Assembly (NCBI RefSeq): GCF_003752585.1
Contig: NZ_RKHR01000003.1
Coordinates: forward strand, 1,302,001-1,366,000
Length of the DNA stretch: 64,000 nt
Source of the DNA: Sinobacterium caligoides
GTDB lineage: Bacteria > Pseudomonadota > Gammaproteobacteria > Pseudomonadales > Sinobacteriaceae
Direction of reading: 5' to 3'
The notes below the pieces were generated by a model, which was given only the letters and a program-made list of their open reading frames with translations, did no database searches and was not told the DNA's origin. Positions 17,457 through 26,586 of this stretch are shown piece by piece; position 1 is the first letter of the stretch, and each line of letters begins with the position of its first letter. The position numbers and the translations under genes are program-made.

Positions 17457-19595
17457 ATGAACAACAATAATCAAACTACGCCCTGCCAAGCTCGCAAGTT
17501 CAATCTTAAAAAAACACTAATCGCAGCGACCGTCAGCGCCGCCCTGCTCTCGGGCTGTGGTGGCGGTGGCGGCACCGATGATTATAGTCCTCCTGACTTG
17601 TCCAATAGCAATAGTGGCGCTCAGTCTTTACAGGGTTCTTCGGTAAAAGGGCCGATGATCAACGCAACCGTCAAGGTCTATGCCTTTGACACCAGCACCG
17701 GTAGAAAAACCGGAGAGGCGCTGGCCACCGGCACAACCGATGAACAGGCACGCTTCTCCAATGTCGTAATACCTGAAGGCAGCGGTGATGAAGAATTTTT
17801 CAACCAATATTTCCTCGTAGAGACCAGCGGCGGCACCGTTACAACCACTGAAGAAGCCCCCTCTATCGAGACCCTATCAACACTAATCACTGGCCGAGAA
17901 TACAGCAAAGATAGCCCCGTCTACGCGACACCGCTCAGCTCACTGGCTGTTGCCTTAATACCAAACATTCTCGAAAACGACCCTGAGGCTAGCTTCGGTC
18001 AAGCTTACGTTAAAGCGACAGCGCTTACCGCTTCTGGTTTTGGCTTTGGTTTAGTCGATGCCAACAAGATCTTCGACGAGGCACCTCTAATTGTAGATAG
18101 TGGTAACAGCCAAAGCGCCCTCGAATACCGCACCGCTAGCGAGGCCTTTACTGCTATTCTCTTGCTACTCGAAGACAGCAGCGGTAGTACTCCCGACCAA
18201 TTGCTCGAACTTATCGCCCGCGACCTCGCGGACGAGGCTGTTGATGGTCTGTCGTTCGGCTCCTCCCTAGAGGCCGAAGGCATGCCCTCCATCGAGCAAC
18301 TCAAAAGCGCGATCAGCACACAACCGGAAAGGTTAAAAATCCCCAATACAGATCGCTACATCAGCGAACTCACCGATATTTTGGTTTCAGAAGCCGCCGA
18401 GCTGGCCCCCGGCATTTCGTTTGATAAAGATATTGCCACGCCTGACGCAACCCCGGCACTGGGTGGCCTAGAAGATAGTGATGGCGACTATGTCTCGGAT
18501 GCCCTCGATACATTCCCCAACAACCCCAAGGAGTGGCTGGACAGCGATGGTGATTGTAACCTGCGCGATAACGACGCCATCGAGGGTAACTTCTGCGGTG
18601 ATGAGAGCGATCACGCACCATACGATCCCAATGTGACCTACATATGCGACCCCGGTGCACTCGACGGGAACGGTGTTCCTATCATTGATAACCAGGAAGA
18701 ATACAGCAAGCACTGCGCCGATGACGATTTTGATACTGTACCGAACTCTCGCGACCTCTTCCCGCTAAACCCAAGCGAATACAAAGATTCTGACGGCGAC
18801 TGCCCCGCAGAACAGGTCGAGCCGAGTAATCAAAAGGCTAGCTCCGGCAACCTCTGCGGCGATAATGCTGACAGAAACATCTGTTACTCTATGCAAGCCG
18901 AAGGGCGCGTTATGGCTGAGGGACTAGATAACGTCGCCACGGCACATGGGCTGGGTTATGCGAGCTTCGACAGCTACAAACAAACACTAAATATAAGAGG
19001 CTTTCACCGCGCTTTTGTCTTTTTAGATCCATCCGCTCTAGTAACATATTACGGTGTTGATTGCAGCGATAGCAACGATCCAAACTGCGTGGATGTCGCC
19101 CCAGACGTAACAATAGCAGCGGCGGATGTGACCCTTGAGACCGAGTATTACGTCAACTTTGAAAATTTAGATCGTACAGCTGACTTGAGCGATGAAGATG
19201 ATCGTACAAAAGGCCAGGCGATGAACTTCCGTAATTGCCAAGAATTGCGTGACATAAATGATCCTACACTTTTCCCAAATCCGGGTAATTCAGCTATTTG
19301 CATGCTAAAAGATGAACAAGGCATCGTGATCCCTAACTCCGGACAGTTGAAGCCAGGTGCTATAGAAGGGTATGGCGACGGTTTCTGGGCAGCTCCCGAC
19401 ATCTCTAACGACGATCGTGCAAGCGATGACTCATCCTTTAGCTTTAGGACACAACTGACTATTGTTGTACCGGTGACATTGGACTATAGGGCCACACGTA
19501 TTGCTACCGCAGCGCCTGGTGAGTCTTGCCCTATGACTATCGATACCGCAATGCAAGAAGAGGTTATAGAGCTCGAACAAACAACGCCTTTCTAG
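17457..19595 (+). CDS. Large lipoprotein with Asp-rich Ca-binding-type repeats
   Basis: A 712-residue lipoprotein: lipobox LLSGC at residues ~32-36 followed by a Gly stretch. Residues ~60-150 form a carboxypeptidase-regulatory/Ig-like domain (VKGPMINATVKVYAFD). Residues ~335-470 have thrombospondin type-3-like Asp-rich repeats, such as EDSDGDYVSDALDTFP, LDSDGDCNLRDND and FDTVPNSRDLFPLNP, which typically bind calcium. The C-terminal part is unrecognised and Cys-containing. It follows the TonB receptor and ends before a strong terminator, so it may act as the receptor's surface partner; that is inference. Confidence 0.75.
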   Translation: MNNNNQTTPCQARKFNLKKTLIAATVSAALLSGCGGGGGTDDYSPPDLSNSNSGAQSLQGSSVKGPMINATVKVYAFDTSTGRKTGEALATGTTDEQARFSNVVIPEGSGDEEFFNQYFLVETSGGTVTTTEEAPSIETLSTLITGREYSKDSPVYATPLSSLAVALIPNILENDPEASFGQAYVKATALTASGFGFGLVDANKIFDEAPLIVDSGNSQSALEYRTASEAFTAILLLLEDSSGSTPDQLLELIARDLADEAVDGLSFGSSLEAEGMPSIEQLKSAISTQPERLKIPNTDRYISELTDILVSEAAELAPGISFDKDIATPDATPALGGLEDSDGDYVSDALDTFPNNPKEWLDSDGDCNLRDNDAIEGNFCGDESDHAPYDPNVTYICDPGALDGNGVPIIDNQEEYSKHCADDDFDTVPNSRDLFPLNPSEYKDSDGDCPAEQVEPSNQKASSGNLCGDNADRNICYSMQAEGRVMAEGLDNVATAHGLGYASFDSYKQTLNIRGFHRAFVFLDPSALVTYYGVDCSDSNDPNCVDVAPDVTIAAADVTLETEYYVNFENLDRTADLSDEDDRTKGQAMNFRNCQELRDINDPTLFPNPGNSAICMLKDEQGIVIPNSGQLKPGAIEGYGDGFWAAPDISNDDRASDDSSFSFRTQLTIVVPVTLDYRATRIATAAPGESCPMTIDTAMQEEVIELEQTTPF

Positions 19596-19617
19596 GGCAA
19601 AGCTCTGGTCGAAATAA

Positions 19618-19643
19618 AACCGCCGAGAGGCGGTTTTTTTTTC
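19618..19643 (+). terminator. Terminator of the receptor-lipoprotein operon
   Basis: Perfect 7-bp stem AACCGCC / GGCGGTT with a GAGA tetraloop, then nine T, 23 bp after the lipoprotein stop. Confidence 0.93.
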
Positions 19644-19740
19644 TCTAACTACTGTTGCTCGAAAGCGAATTCCAGCGAAACACTAAGGACTTGAACCTTT
19701 TCTAAAACTGGCAGTTCTACACGATTTGAGTCTAGTTCCC

Positions 19741-20754
19741 CTACAAATAATTCTGTGAAGAGCGTGGTTCCCCTACTTTCAAGCCCTTTGCCCTCGCCGC
19801 CTCGGCACTCTTCACTCCCCTCAACAGCGTCGCCCGTGCGGCGATATAATCGGCATCTTTGGCGCGGCTCTCTGTTAATAACTGCTCAACCATCGACGAA
19901 GCGTTATTGGCTGAGGCGACAATTTTCTCACGTTCACAGATCGCACCGAGGTGAGTTTTGTAATCCTGGTAGGCACTCTGTAGATCACTGGAAAAGTAAA
20001 ACATAAAAGAGAAGTGCGCCGTCTCGCCGGCAGGAATAACCGCCTCGTGATGGCGCAGGTGCATGGTGTCATCGCGATAGGCCAGCTCCTGGTCGAGCAG
20101 TGCTGCCGTCGGGCGCGTGCTCCAGGCCGTGTGGCCAACCTGTTGTTTGTGGTTGTCACAGATACCGTAGCTAGCGACTAGGCCACGCACGAGGCCGAGA
20201 CTAAAGGCGAAGTTCTGTGAGGGCACAACATCGTTGAGTGTCCTGAATTCTGCCGCTGCAGAGGCGTCTTGATCAGGGTCCAAAGCGTGCATGAAATAGA
20301 AGTCTGTGATGTCTTTACCCGACTCATTACTGACCATGATATCGACCTTCATCATACGCCGATTCTTGTGCCAGCTCTCCTCCTTCATCACTCTCAAGTC
20401 GCCGGCGTTCCACACCGCCGTCGAGCCCACATCACCGAAGCCCGAGCCACCGGAGTGCGCGACCGCCGGCACCTGTATTCGCCACTGGTGATAGTCACTG
20501 TTACCAAGCTTCTGCACCGTGTCATTATAGGCCACACTGACCTGCTGCCATGGCGCGCCGGGGTAGGATACGGGCGTTCCATTATATTCCAATCCCCGCT
20601 TACTTGATGCGTTATTCCACAGCCCATGCGGACTATAATCAACCTCGACACCGATCGCGTTAAACCGTTCGGGGACTTGCTCTGCCTGCAATAAGGCGGG
20701 GAGTGCGATCAACACCGTTGCCACACCGACCAGCCGTTTTTTTATTTCTGTCAT
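19741..20754 (-). CDS. Secreted protein of unknown function
   Basis: A 337-residue protein with a clear signal peptide (about residues 1-24, ending LLQA/EQ). AGGAGGG lies before its ATG. The mature part looks beta-rich through residue ~250, with GAPWQQVSVAYNDTVQKLG, VDIMVSNESGKDITDFYFMHALDPDQD and AVIPAGETAHFSFMFYF, then a helical C-terminal tail from ~265. The segment about a weakened versus recovered mean of a time-like property is absent; I recognise no enzyme motif. It is monocistronic and convergent with the TonB operon. Confidence 0.65.
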   Translation of the reverse strand: MTEIKKRLVGVATVLIALPALLQAEQVPERFNAIGVEVDYSPHGLWNNASSKRGLEYNGTPVSYPGAPWQQVSVAYNDTVQKLGNSDYHQWRIQVPAVAHSGGSGFGDVGSTAVWNAGDLRVMKEESWHKNRRMMKVDIMVSNESGKDITDFYFMHALDPDQDASAAAEFRTLNDVVPSQNFAFSLGLVRGLVASYGICDNHKQQVGHTAWSTRPTAALLDQELAYRDDTMHLRHHEAVIPAGETAHFSFMFYFSSDLQSAYQDYKTHLGAICEREKIVASANNASSMVEQLLTESRAKDADYIAARATLLRGVKSAEAARAKGLKVGEPRSSQNYL

Positions 20755-21014
20755 ACTAAAACCCTCCTGGATTAGCGATAAAACGAGGCGTAATTTAACA
20801 GAAAATATCTGGTGACATAAGCATCTAGCACTATAGATAAAGCAAAATAAGCACCACGTATCACTTCAGACAGGGTCAACTTGTCGATAAAATCGGATGA
20901 TAGAGTTTTATTGGAAGAATCGGCTGAGGGGATAAAAGATTTCTACAACACAATGCGAAAGAGCAAGATCAAGCGGTAGCCATAATAGCTATGACTATTA
21001 ACAGGAGAGGAAGA

Positions 21015-21311
21015 TCAGTCTTTGACCGTGCAGTGTGTGTAAATCTCCAGCCACTGCGAATAACTTAGCATCGGCGCAACGTCCGGCTGGCAGGCTTGCG
21101 GACAGGCTGCACACAGCTGTTCACGTCGCTCGGTCAGCTGTTCCGTCACACAGCTAGATACGATGTGATGATTTAACGCCACCGCTTCCAGGCGATTAAT
21201 CTGCTCCGTTGTCAGCGCCTCAACCTGCCCCCCAGGGCAGCGCTGCGACTCTTGCGAGGCACAGCCTAATAGCAGATAAACAACGAAGATAATCAGCACT
21301 CTTTTACCCAT
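21015..21311 (-). CDS. Small Cys-rich lipoprotein
   Basis: A 98-residue protein with a lipoprotein signal LLLGC at residues 13-17. The mature part has six further cysteines (SQRCPGG, SSCVTEQ, LCAACPQACQP and YTHCT), suggesting disulphide bonds in the periplasm. No family recognised. The region 20755-21014 upstream of its neighbour holds no gene I can support. Confidence 0.6.
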   Translation of the reverse strand: MGKRVLIIFVVYLLLGCASQESQRCPGGQVEALTTEQINRLEAVALNHHIVSSCVTEQLTERREQLCAACPQACQPDVAPMLSYSQWLEIYTHCTVKD

Positions 21312-21413
21312 CGACAGACACCCACAAAGCCATAGCGTTAACCGGTCCCCCTACTATAGCAGCACACCGTCGACCGACACAGGACTGCTATTGCAGGCCG
21401 CCGCAAGTGTGTA

Positions 21414-22043
21414 TTACTTGCTCAGCGCCAGCTTAACACCAAAGAACAAAAACAAACTGCCGGTCAAACGAGTGAAGATCTTTGTCAGCTTTTTATTGTC
21501 TTTTAATCTACCGCCGATTGAAGAGGAAGACCAAGCCAGAAAATGACACCACAGCATCGCAATCATATTATAAATAAGCCCCAAAAAGATGAAGGCCAAC
21601 ATCTTATTGGGTGCCGCTGCCGGAATAAACTGCGGCACAAAGGCCAAGAAAAAAAGTGCCACCTTAGGGTTCAGAGTGTTGGTCAAGAAGCCTCGCGAAT
21701 AGACCTTGAGTAGCGACGGATTGCTACTCACGACGGGCTTATTCTCAGCCCGATCACCCTTGGAAAAGATCATCGTGAGGCCAATGTATAAGAGGTAGGC
21801 ACAACCAATCAGCTTCACCACGGTAAACGCCATCGCAGAGGCCGATAGCAGCGCCGATAAACCAAAGGCGGCAGCGAGAATGTGAATACAGGTGCCAGAG
21901 CCAATCCCGAACGAGGCCACCGATCCTGCACGAAACCCTAGGCTGGCACTGCGCCCTACGACGTAGAGCGAATCCGGTCCGGGTATCATGCTGAACGCAA
22001 GCCCTGAGACAATAAACAACCACAGATCGGTCACCCCAAACAT
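21414..22043 (-). CDS. LysE/RhtB-family amino-acid exporter
   Basis: A 209-residue inner-membrane protein with about six helices and the family signature SMIPGPDSLYVVGRS near the N terminus, followed by GFRAGSVASFGIGSGT and LLYIGLTMIF. The motif FLTNTLNPKVALFF near 130 is also typical. Members export amino acids such as threonine, homoserine or lysine. The ATG at 22043 is chosen because AAGGAG lies eight bases before it; a GTG six codons earlier overlaps that site. The nearby kbl-tdh threonine genes make threonine a tempting but unproven substrate. Confidence 0.88.
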   Translation of the reverse strand: MFGVTDLWLFIVSGLAFSMIPGPDSLYVVGRSASLGFRAGSVASFGIGSGTCIHILAAAFGLSALLSASAMAFTVVKLIGCAYLLYIGLTMIFSKGDRAENKPVVSSNPSLLKVYSRGFLTNTLNPKVALFFLAFVPQFIPAAAPNKMLAFIFLGLIYNMIAMLWCHFLAWSSSSIGGRLKDNKKLTKIFTRLTGSLFLFFGVKLALSK

Positions 22044-22240
22044 CGAACCACTCCTTATCACAGCATAGCTACGCCGAACGATTAACTACCGCCCCATAAT
22101 CGCAGCCAATTAAAACCGCCACCCTACACCCGCTAGGCATCATTTCATTAGCTATCATCAAGTTTTTGCCACTCTACAGACGGATAATCGTTAGCCCAAC
22201 CAGCGCGCCATGAATAACTGTATCGCGAGGAGAGCAGCAG

Positions 22241-22411
22241 CTATGTTGGCTCGTCTTTTTTTATTGTCTTGGCAGTGAGCTTCTCTTTACTAGCGTCTTG
22301 CTCAGGCCCTACCAACTGGGGGTGCTCATGACGGAGATGAAAGCAGGCAATGGTGACCGTCGTGTCAGGATCTGCTTTCTTTCGAATTACTTTTGTTAGC
22401 TTAACTTTCAT
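22241..22411 (-). CDS. Small basic protein of unknown function (56 aa)
   Basis: A 56-codon frame starts MKVKLTKVIRKKAD and is rich in Lys, Asp and Glu, with AAGGG about nine bases upstream. It fills an otherwise empty 600-bp stretch between lysE and the MATE gene. No membrane segment or known family is visible. The opposite strand holds short lipoprotein-like frames interrupted at a run of seven T, so the region could instead be a decayed plus-strand gene. Confidence 0.35.
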   Translation of the reverse strand: MKVKLTKVIRKKADPDTTVTIACFHLRHEHPQLVGPEQDASKEKLTAKTIKKDEPT

Positions 22412-22652
22412 AATAAGCCCTTCTTCTGGCAGCGAGCAGACCGATCGCGGCCACCATGCTGGACATCTAAGACATTAATACCGTTCTCAGCGGGCTACGC
22501 ATGCCGACACTGTGACGTCGACTCTATAAGCTGCCTATGAACTACGATGTAAAGCAGTGTATAAGGCAGCAGGTGGGGCCAACCACCCCTCAGAGAGGGG
22601 GGGGGGGTAATAAAAGACAGTAAAGGAGAGAAAAGCCGCTAGCGACTGCAGG

Positions 22653-24044
22653 CTATCTCATCACCTCGGCTTTATCGCTATAAAACAAACCCAGCGTATG
22701 CTCGCTGTGCCGCGAGCGAAAATAGAGCACACCAACAATCAACAATAATGACAGGGTTTCAGCCACAGGTGCTGCATACCATATCCCCAGAACACCAAAC
22801 CATGACGACAAAATGATAGTAAGGGGCAGACTAAACAGATAAGGCTTTGCCAAACTCAACAGCATCGCCCTGCGAGTATCACCAATCGACTGAAAGAAAA
22901 TCGACAACATCATGCTCGGCCCCAAAAGGAAGTACACCAACATCAACTTAGGCAGGATGTTAGCTACCTCGCGACTAATATCAACATTATCGACAAACCA
23001 CAGCCCTAGACTCGCTTTGAGCATATAGATAATACCTTGAAAGCCTAGGCAATAGAGAAAGGTAACCAGTAGTGCCAACTTGATGCTGCTATTGATGCGC
23101 AGCCATTGCCTAGCGCCAAAGTTATGCCCAACGACAGTCTGCAATGCCAACCCCAAGCCTAGGAGTGGGAGGTAGATAAACGTCATGACTCGGGTGACGA
23201 TACCGTAGGCACTCACTGTGGTGTTGTAGTCGTCTAGCTGCAGCTGTTTTAAGCAGTAAATAACCGTCATCGACACCAGGGCAATACCGACATAATTAAG
23301 GCTACTGGGCGCGCCCAGCCGTAAGCAAGACCACCAGTGATCACGCTGGGCGGAGAGCGCCAGCACTGAACGACACGGCAGGTAACGATGAGTGCTCTTG
23401 TAGCAGGCGATAATCATTAGCGAAGTCATTTGAGCAAGTACTGTACCCAAGGCGGATCCCGCCACCCCCCACCCCATCACGACAATCAAGAGGTAATTAA
23501 AAATAACATTTAAAGCCACCGAGGCGATCGAAAATACGGCAGCGGTAGACGACTTCCCTTCACAGCGTAACGCGGCGAAATTATTGCCAAGGATGAATTG
23601 CACCGGAGTAAATAAAAATGTGATACCAATATAGAGATAGCCCATTCTCGCCACCTGCTCGGAACCGTTAGCAACACTGCGGGCGAAGTCTGCACCGAAT
23701 ACAGCAAATATCGCCACGGATAAAAAACTCACGATAATAGACAAGGTATTCGACTGCGCAAAAACACACTTCGCCTCATGCAAGTTCCTTTGCCCAAGCA
23801 AGCGGGCATACATAATCGCAAAGCCACTCGACAGTAGTGTTGACAACGCCACAATCAGGATAAATGCCGGGAACATCAGCGTCACCGCCGTCAACGCCTC
23901 CTCGCCAACGTAGACCCCTACAAAATAGGCATCGAACAAGCTAAACGAGCCGCTGACCAACATCACTAGCACCAGTGGTGTCGCCGTCTTATAAAACACC
24001 TGCCAAATTGAGGCCGTTAGAAATATATTTTCTTTTATTGTCAT
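22653..24044 (-). CDS. MATE-family multidrug/Na+ efflux transporter
   Basis: A 463-residue inner-membrane protein with about twelve helices in two similar halves. Typical MATE segments are PLVLVMLVSGSFSLFDAYFVG near the start, ALTAVTLMFPAFILI, QFILGNNFAALRCEGKSS and the second-half GLGLALQTVVGHNFGA. Family members export cationic drugs or dyes in exchange for Na+ or H+. It lies downstream of the tdh terminator, so it is its own unit. An 11-G run (22597-22607) lies just after its stop. Confidence 0.88.
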   Translation of the reverse strand: MTIKENIFLTASIWQVFYKTATPLVLVMLVSGSFSLFDAYFVGVYVGEEALTAVTLMFPAFILIVALSTLLSSGFAIMYARLLGQRNLHEAKCVFAQSNTLSIIVSFLSVAIFAVFGADFARSVANGSEQVARMGYLYIGITFLFTPVQFILGNNFAALRCEGKSSTAAVFSIASVALNVIFNYLLIVVMGWGVAGSALGTVLAQMTSLMIIACYKSTHRYLPCRSVLALSAQRDHWWSCLRLGAPSSLNYVGIALVSMTVIYCLKQLQLDDYNTTVSAYGIVTRVMTFIYLPLLGLGLALQTVVGHNFGARQWLRINSSIKLALLVTFLYCLGFQGIIYMLKASLGLWFVDNVDISREVANILPKLMLVYFLLGPSMMLSIFFQSIGDTRRAMLLSLAKPYLFSLPLTIILSSWFGVLGIWYAAPVAETLSLLLIVGVLYFRSRHSEHTLGLFYSDKAEVMR

Positions 24045-24104
24045 ACTGACTCGTTATCCATTGCTAACATCCTTGACGCTACATTTTTTTTATTGATAGG
24101 CAAT

Positions 24105-24128
24105 AAAAAAGCCGCAGAAAGCTGCGGC
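24105..24128 (-). terminator. Terminator of the kbl-tdh operon
   Basis: Perfect 7-bp stem GCCGCAG / CTGCGGC with a 4-base loop; on the minus strand it is followed by TTTTTTATTG. It lies 20 bp after the tdh stop. Confidence 0.92.
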
Positions 24129-24148
24129 CTTTTCTACATTGAGATAGT

Positions 24149-25186
24149 TTAGTTCCAGTCTAAGATCACCTTACCACTCTGCCCCGAGGCCATAACATCG
24201 AAGCCCTGCTGAAAATCATCAATATTGAAATGATGGGTAATGATCGGTGTTAGGTCAAGCCCCGACTGAATCATCGCCGCCATTTTATACCAGGTCTCAT
24301 ACATCTCACGGCCATAGATGCCTTTAATGATCAGTCCTTTGAAGATCACCATATTCCAGTCGATGACGGTATCGGCGGAAGGAATGCCGAGCAGCGATAT
24401 TTTACCGCCGTGATTCATCGACGCTAACATCTGCTCGAAGGCGCGCCCGTTACCTGACATCTCTAAACCAACATCGAAGCCCTCGACCATGCCGATGTCT
24501 TTCATCGCATCCTCTAGGCTCTCGTTGGCGACGTTGATCGCTCGCGTCGCGCCCATCTTACGCGCTAGCTCTAGACGGTACTCGTTGACGTCGGTAATCA
24601 CCACGTGGCGCGCACCGACATGCTTGCAGATGGCGACAGCCATAATACCAATCGGGCCTGCACCGGTAATCAACACATCTTCACCGGTCAAATCAAACGA
24701 CAGCGCGGTATGAACAGCGTTGCCGTAGGGGTCAAAAATGGCTGCCAGGTCATCGCTGATATCATCGGGAATTGGAAAGGCGTTACTCGCCGGAATAACC
24801 AGGTATTCCGCGAAGGCACCATCACGGTTAACACCCACACCGACGGTGTTGTTGCACAGATGGCGACGACCGGCACGGCAGTTACGGCAGTGCCCACAGG
24901 TGATATGCCCCTCGCCAGAAACCCGCTGGCCTATCTCTATGCCACGCACCTCGATACCGATCTCCACCACCGTGCCGACAAACTCATGGCCGACATGCAT
25001 CCCCAGCGGGATGGTCTTTTGCGACCACTCATCCCAGTGATAAATGTGCATATCGGTGCCACAGATCGCCGTCTTGCTAATCTTGACCTTAATGTCGTTA
25101 TGGCCACACTCTGGTACTGGCTGTTGCTGCAACCAGATGCCGCGTTCTGGCTTCGCCTTGGTTAGCGTCTTCATTGTCTCTGCCAT
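24149..25186 (-). CDS. tdh: L-threonine 3-dehydrogenase
   Basis: A 345-residue zinc-dependent medium-chain dehydrogenase that oxidises L-threonine to 2-amino-3-ketobutyrate with NAD+. Catalytic zinc residues are in [15 protein letters not shown] and GHEFVG; the structural zinc site is [15 protein letters not shown] near residues 93-107. The nucleotide-binding GAGPIGIMA lies near 172. The ATG at 25186 shares one base with the kbl stop (TAATG), the usual coupling of this pair; a GTG three codons upstream is unnecessary. Confidence 0.97.
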   Translation of the reverse strand: MAETMKTLTKAKPERGIWLQQQPVPECGHNDIKVKISKTAICGTDMHIYHWDEWSQKTIPLGMHVGHEFVGTVVEIGIEVRGIEIGQRVSGEGHITCGHCRNCRAGRRHLCNNTVGVGVNRDGAFAEYLVIPASNAFPIPDDISDDLAAIFDPYGNAVHTALSFDLTGEDVLITGAGPIGIMAVAICKHVGARHVVITDVNEYRLELARKMGATRAINVANESLEDAMKDIGMVEGFDVGLEMSGNGRAFEQMLASMNHGGKISLLGIPSADTVIDWNMVIFKGLIIKGIYGREMYETWYKMAAMIQSGLDLTPIITHHFNIDDFQQGFDVMASGQSGKVILDWN

Positions 25187-26394
25187 TACTGACACGCCTC
25201 CGGGATAATCTTCATTTCATGTCCCACCTTAATGAAGGCGGCGATAGCGCGATCGATATCGGCCGTCGAGTGCGCAGCAGACATCTGCGTACGAATGCGT
25301 GCCTGCCCCTTCGGTACCACGGGGAAGCTGAAAGCAATCACGTAGATTCCCTCGGCGAGCATGCGCTCGGCAAACTCGGCAGCGACAGCCGCTTCGCCGA
25401 GCATCACCGGAATGATCGCGTGGCCCTCGCCCGCTAGCGTGAAGCCTGCGGCCTGCATCTGCTCGCGAAAGTGTGCCGAGTTATCATTGAGGTGCTGACG
25501 CAGTGCCGCCCCCTCTTCGACCAGCTCGAGCACCTTCAACGAGGCATTAGCAATCACTGGGGCAACCGTATTAGAGAATAGGTAGGGGCGTGAGCGTTGA
25601 CGCAACCACTCGACAATAGGGCCGCGGGCACTGGTATAACCACCCGAGGCACCACCCAACGCCTTACCCAATGTACCGGTAATGATGTCGACGCGATCCG
25701 AGACACCACAGTATTCTGCCGAGCCACGGCCGTGCTCGCCGACAAAGCCCACGGCGTGGGAGTCATCGACCATCACCAAGGCTCCATATTGATCGGCAAG
25801 ATCACAGATCGATTGTAGATCGGCAATGATACCGTCCATCGAGAACACGCCGTCGGTGGCAATAAGTTTATGTCGCGCACCGTCTTTAACCGCCTGCTGT
25901 AACTGCGCCTCGAGCTCCTGCATGTTGTTGTTGGCGTAGCGATAACGCTTGGCCTTGCAGAGGCGCACACCGTCAATGATCGAGGCATGATTCAAGGCGT
26001 CAGAGATAATCGCATCTTCGGGGCCAAGTAGCGTCTCGAACAGCCCCGCATTGGCATCGAAGCAGCTAGAGTACAGAATCGTATCGTCCATCTGCAGGAA
26101 GTCAGTGATCTTCGCCTCTAGCTGTTTGTGTACCTCCTGCGTGCCGCAGATGAAGCGCACAGAGGCGAGGCCGTAACCGTCTTTTTCTAAACCCGCCTTA
26201 CCGGCCTCGATCAGTGCCGGTGAGTTCGCCAGGCCCAGGTAATTATTCGCGCAGAAGTTGAGCACCGGAAAACCGTCAACGGTATTGATCAACGCTTGCT
26301 GCTGCGTCGTAATCACACGTTCACTCTTATATAAGCCCTGCTCTTTCAGTTCAGTGAGTTGCTCGGAGAGTTGATCGAAGAGAGGGTTCGTCAT
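25186..26394 (-). CDS. kbl: Glycine C-acetyltransferase (2-amino-3-ketobutyrate CoA ligase)
   Basis: A 402-residue PLP enzyme of the alpha-oxoamine synthase family that cleaves 2-amino-3-ketobutyrate with CoA to glycine and acetyl-CoA. The PLP lysine is in [15 protein letters not shown] near residue 244; [18 protein letters not shown] and the start [11 protein letters not shown] are family marks. With the coupled tdh gene it completes threonine-to-glycine breakdown. Confidence 0.97.
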   Translation of the reverse strand: MTNPLFDQLSEQLTELKEQGLYKSERVITTQQQALINTVDGFPVLNFCANNYLGLANSPALIEAGKAGLEKDGYGLASVRFICGTQEVHKQLEAKITDFLQMDDTILYSSCFDANAGLFETLLGPEDAIISDALNHASIIDGVRLCKAKRYRYANNNMQELEAQLQQAVKDGARHKLIATDGVFSMDGIIADLQSICDLADQYGALVMVDDSHAVGFVGEHGRGSAEYCGVSDRVDIITGTLGKALGGASGGYTSARGPIVEWLRQRSRPYLFSNTVAPVIANASLKVLELVEEGAALRQHLNDNSAHFREQMQAAGFTLAGEGHAIIPVMLGEAAVAAEFAERMLAEGIYVIAFSFPVVPKGQARIRTQMSAAHSTADIDRAIAAFIKVGHEMKIIPEACQ

Positions 26395-26586
26395 GTCTGG
26401 GCCTTCTTATGCATTGGTGATATAGCCTCACATAGTAACGCGTCGCATTTCCCTGCCGGAGTGACTAAAAGTTAATATCTTCAAATTATTTGAGGCAGAT
26501 CACGACGACAGTAACCTTTAATACGCCGAGCCTCAGCCAGACGAGCTAGCCGCCAAGTCGAGGACAGCCTTACCGCAGTCAACACA

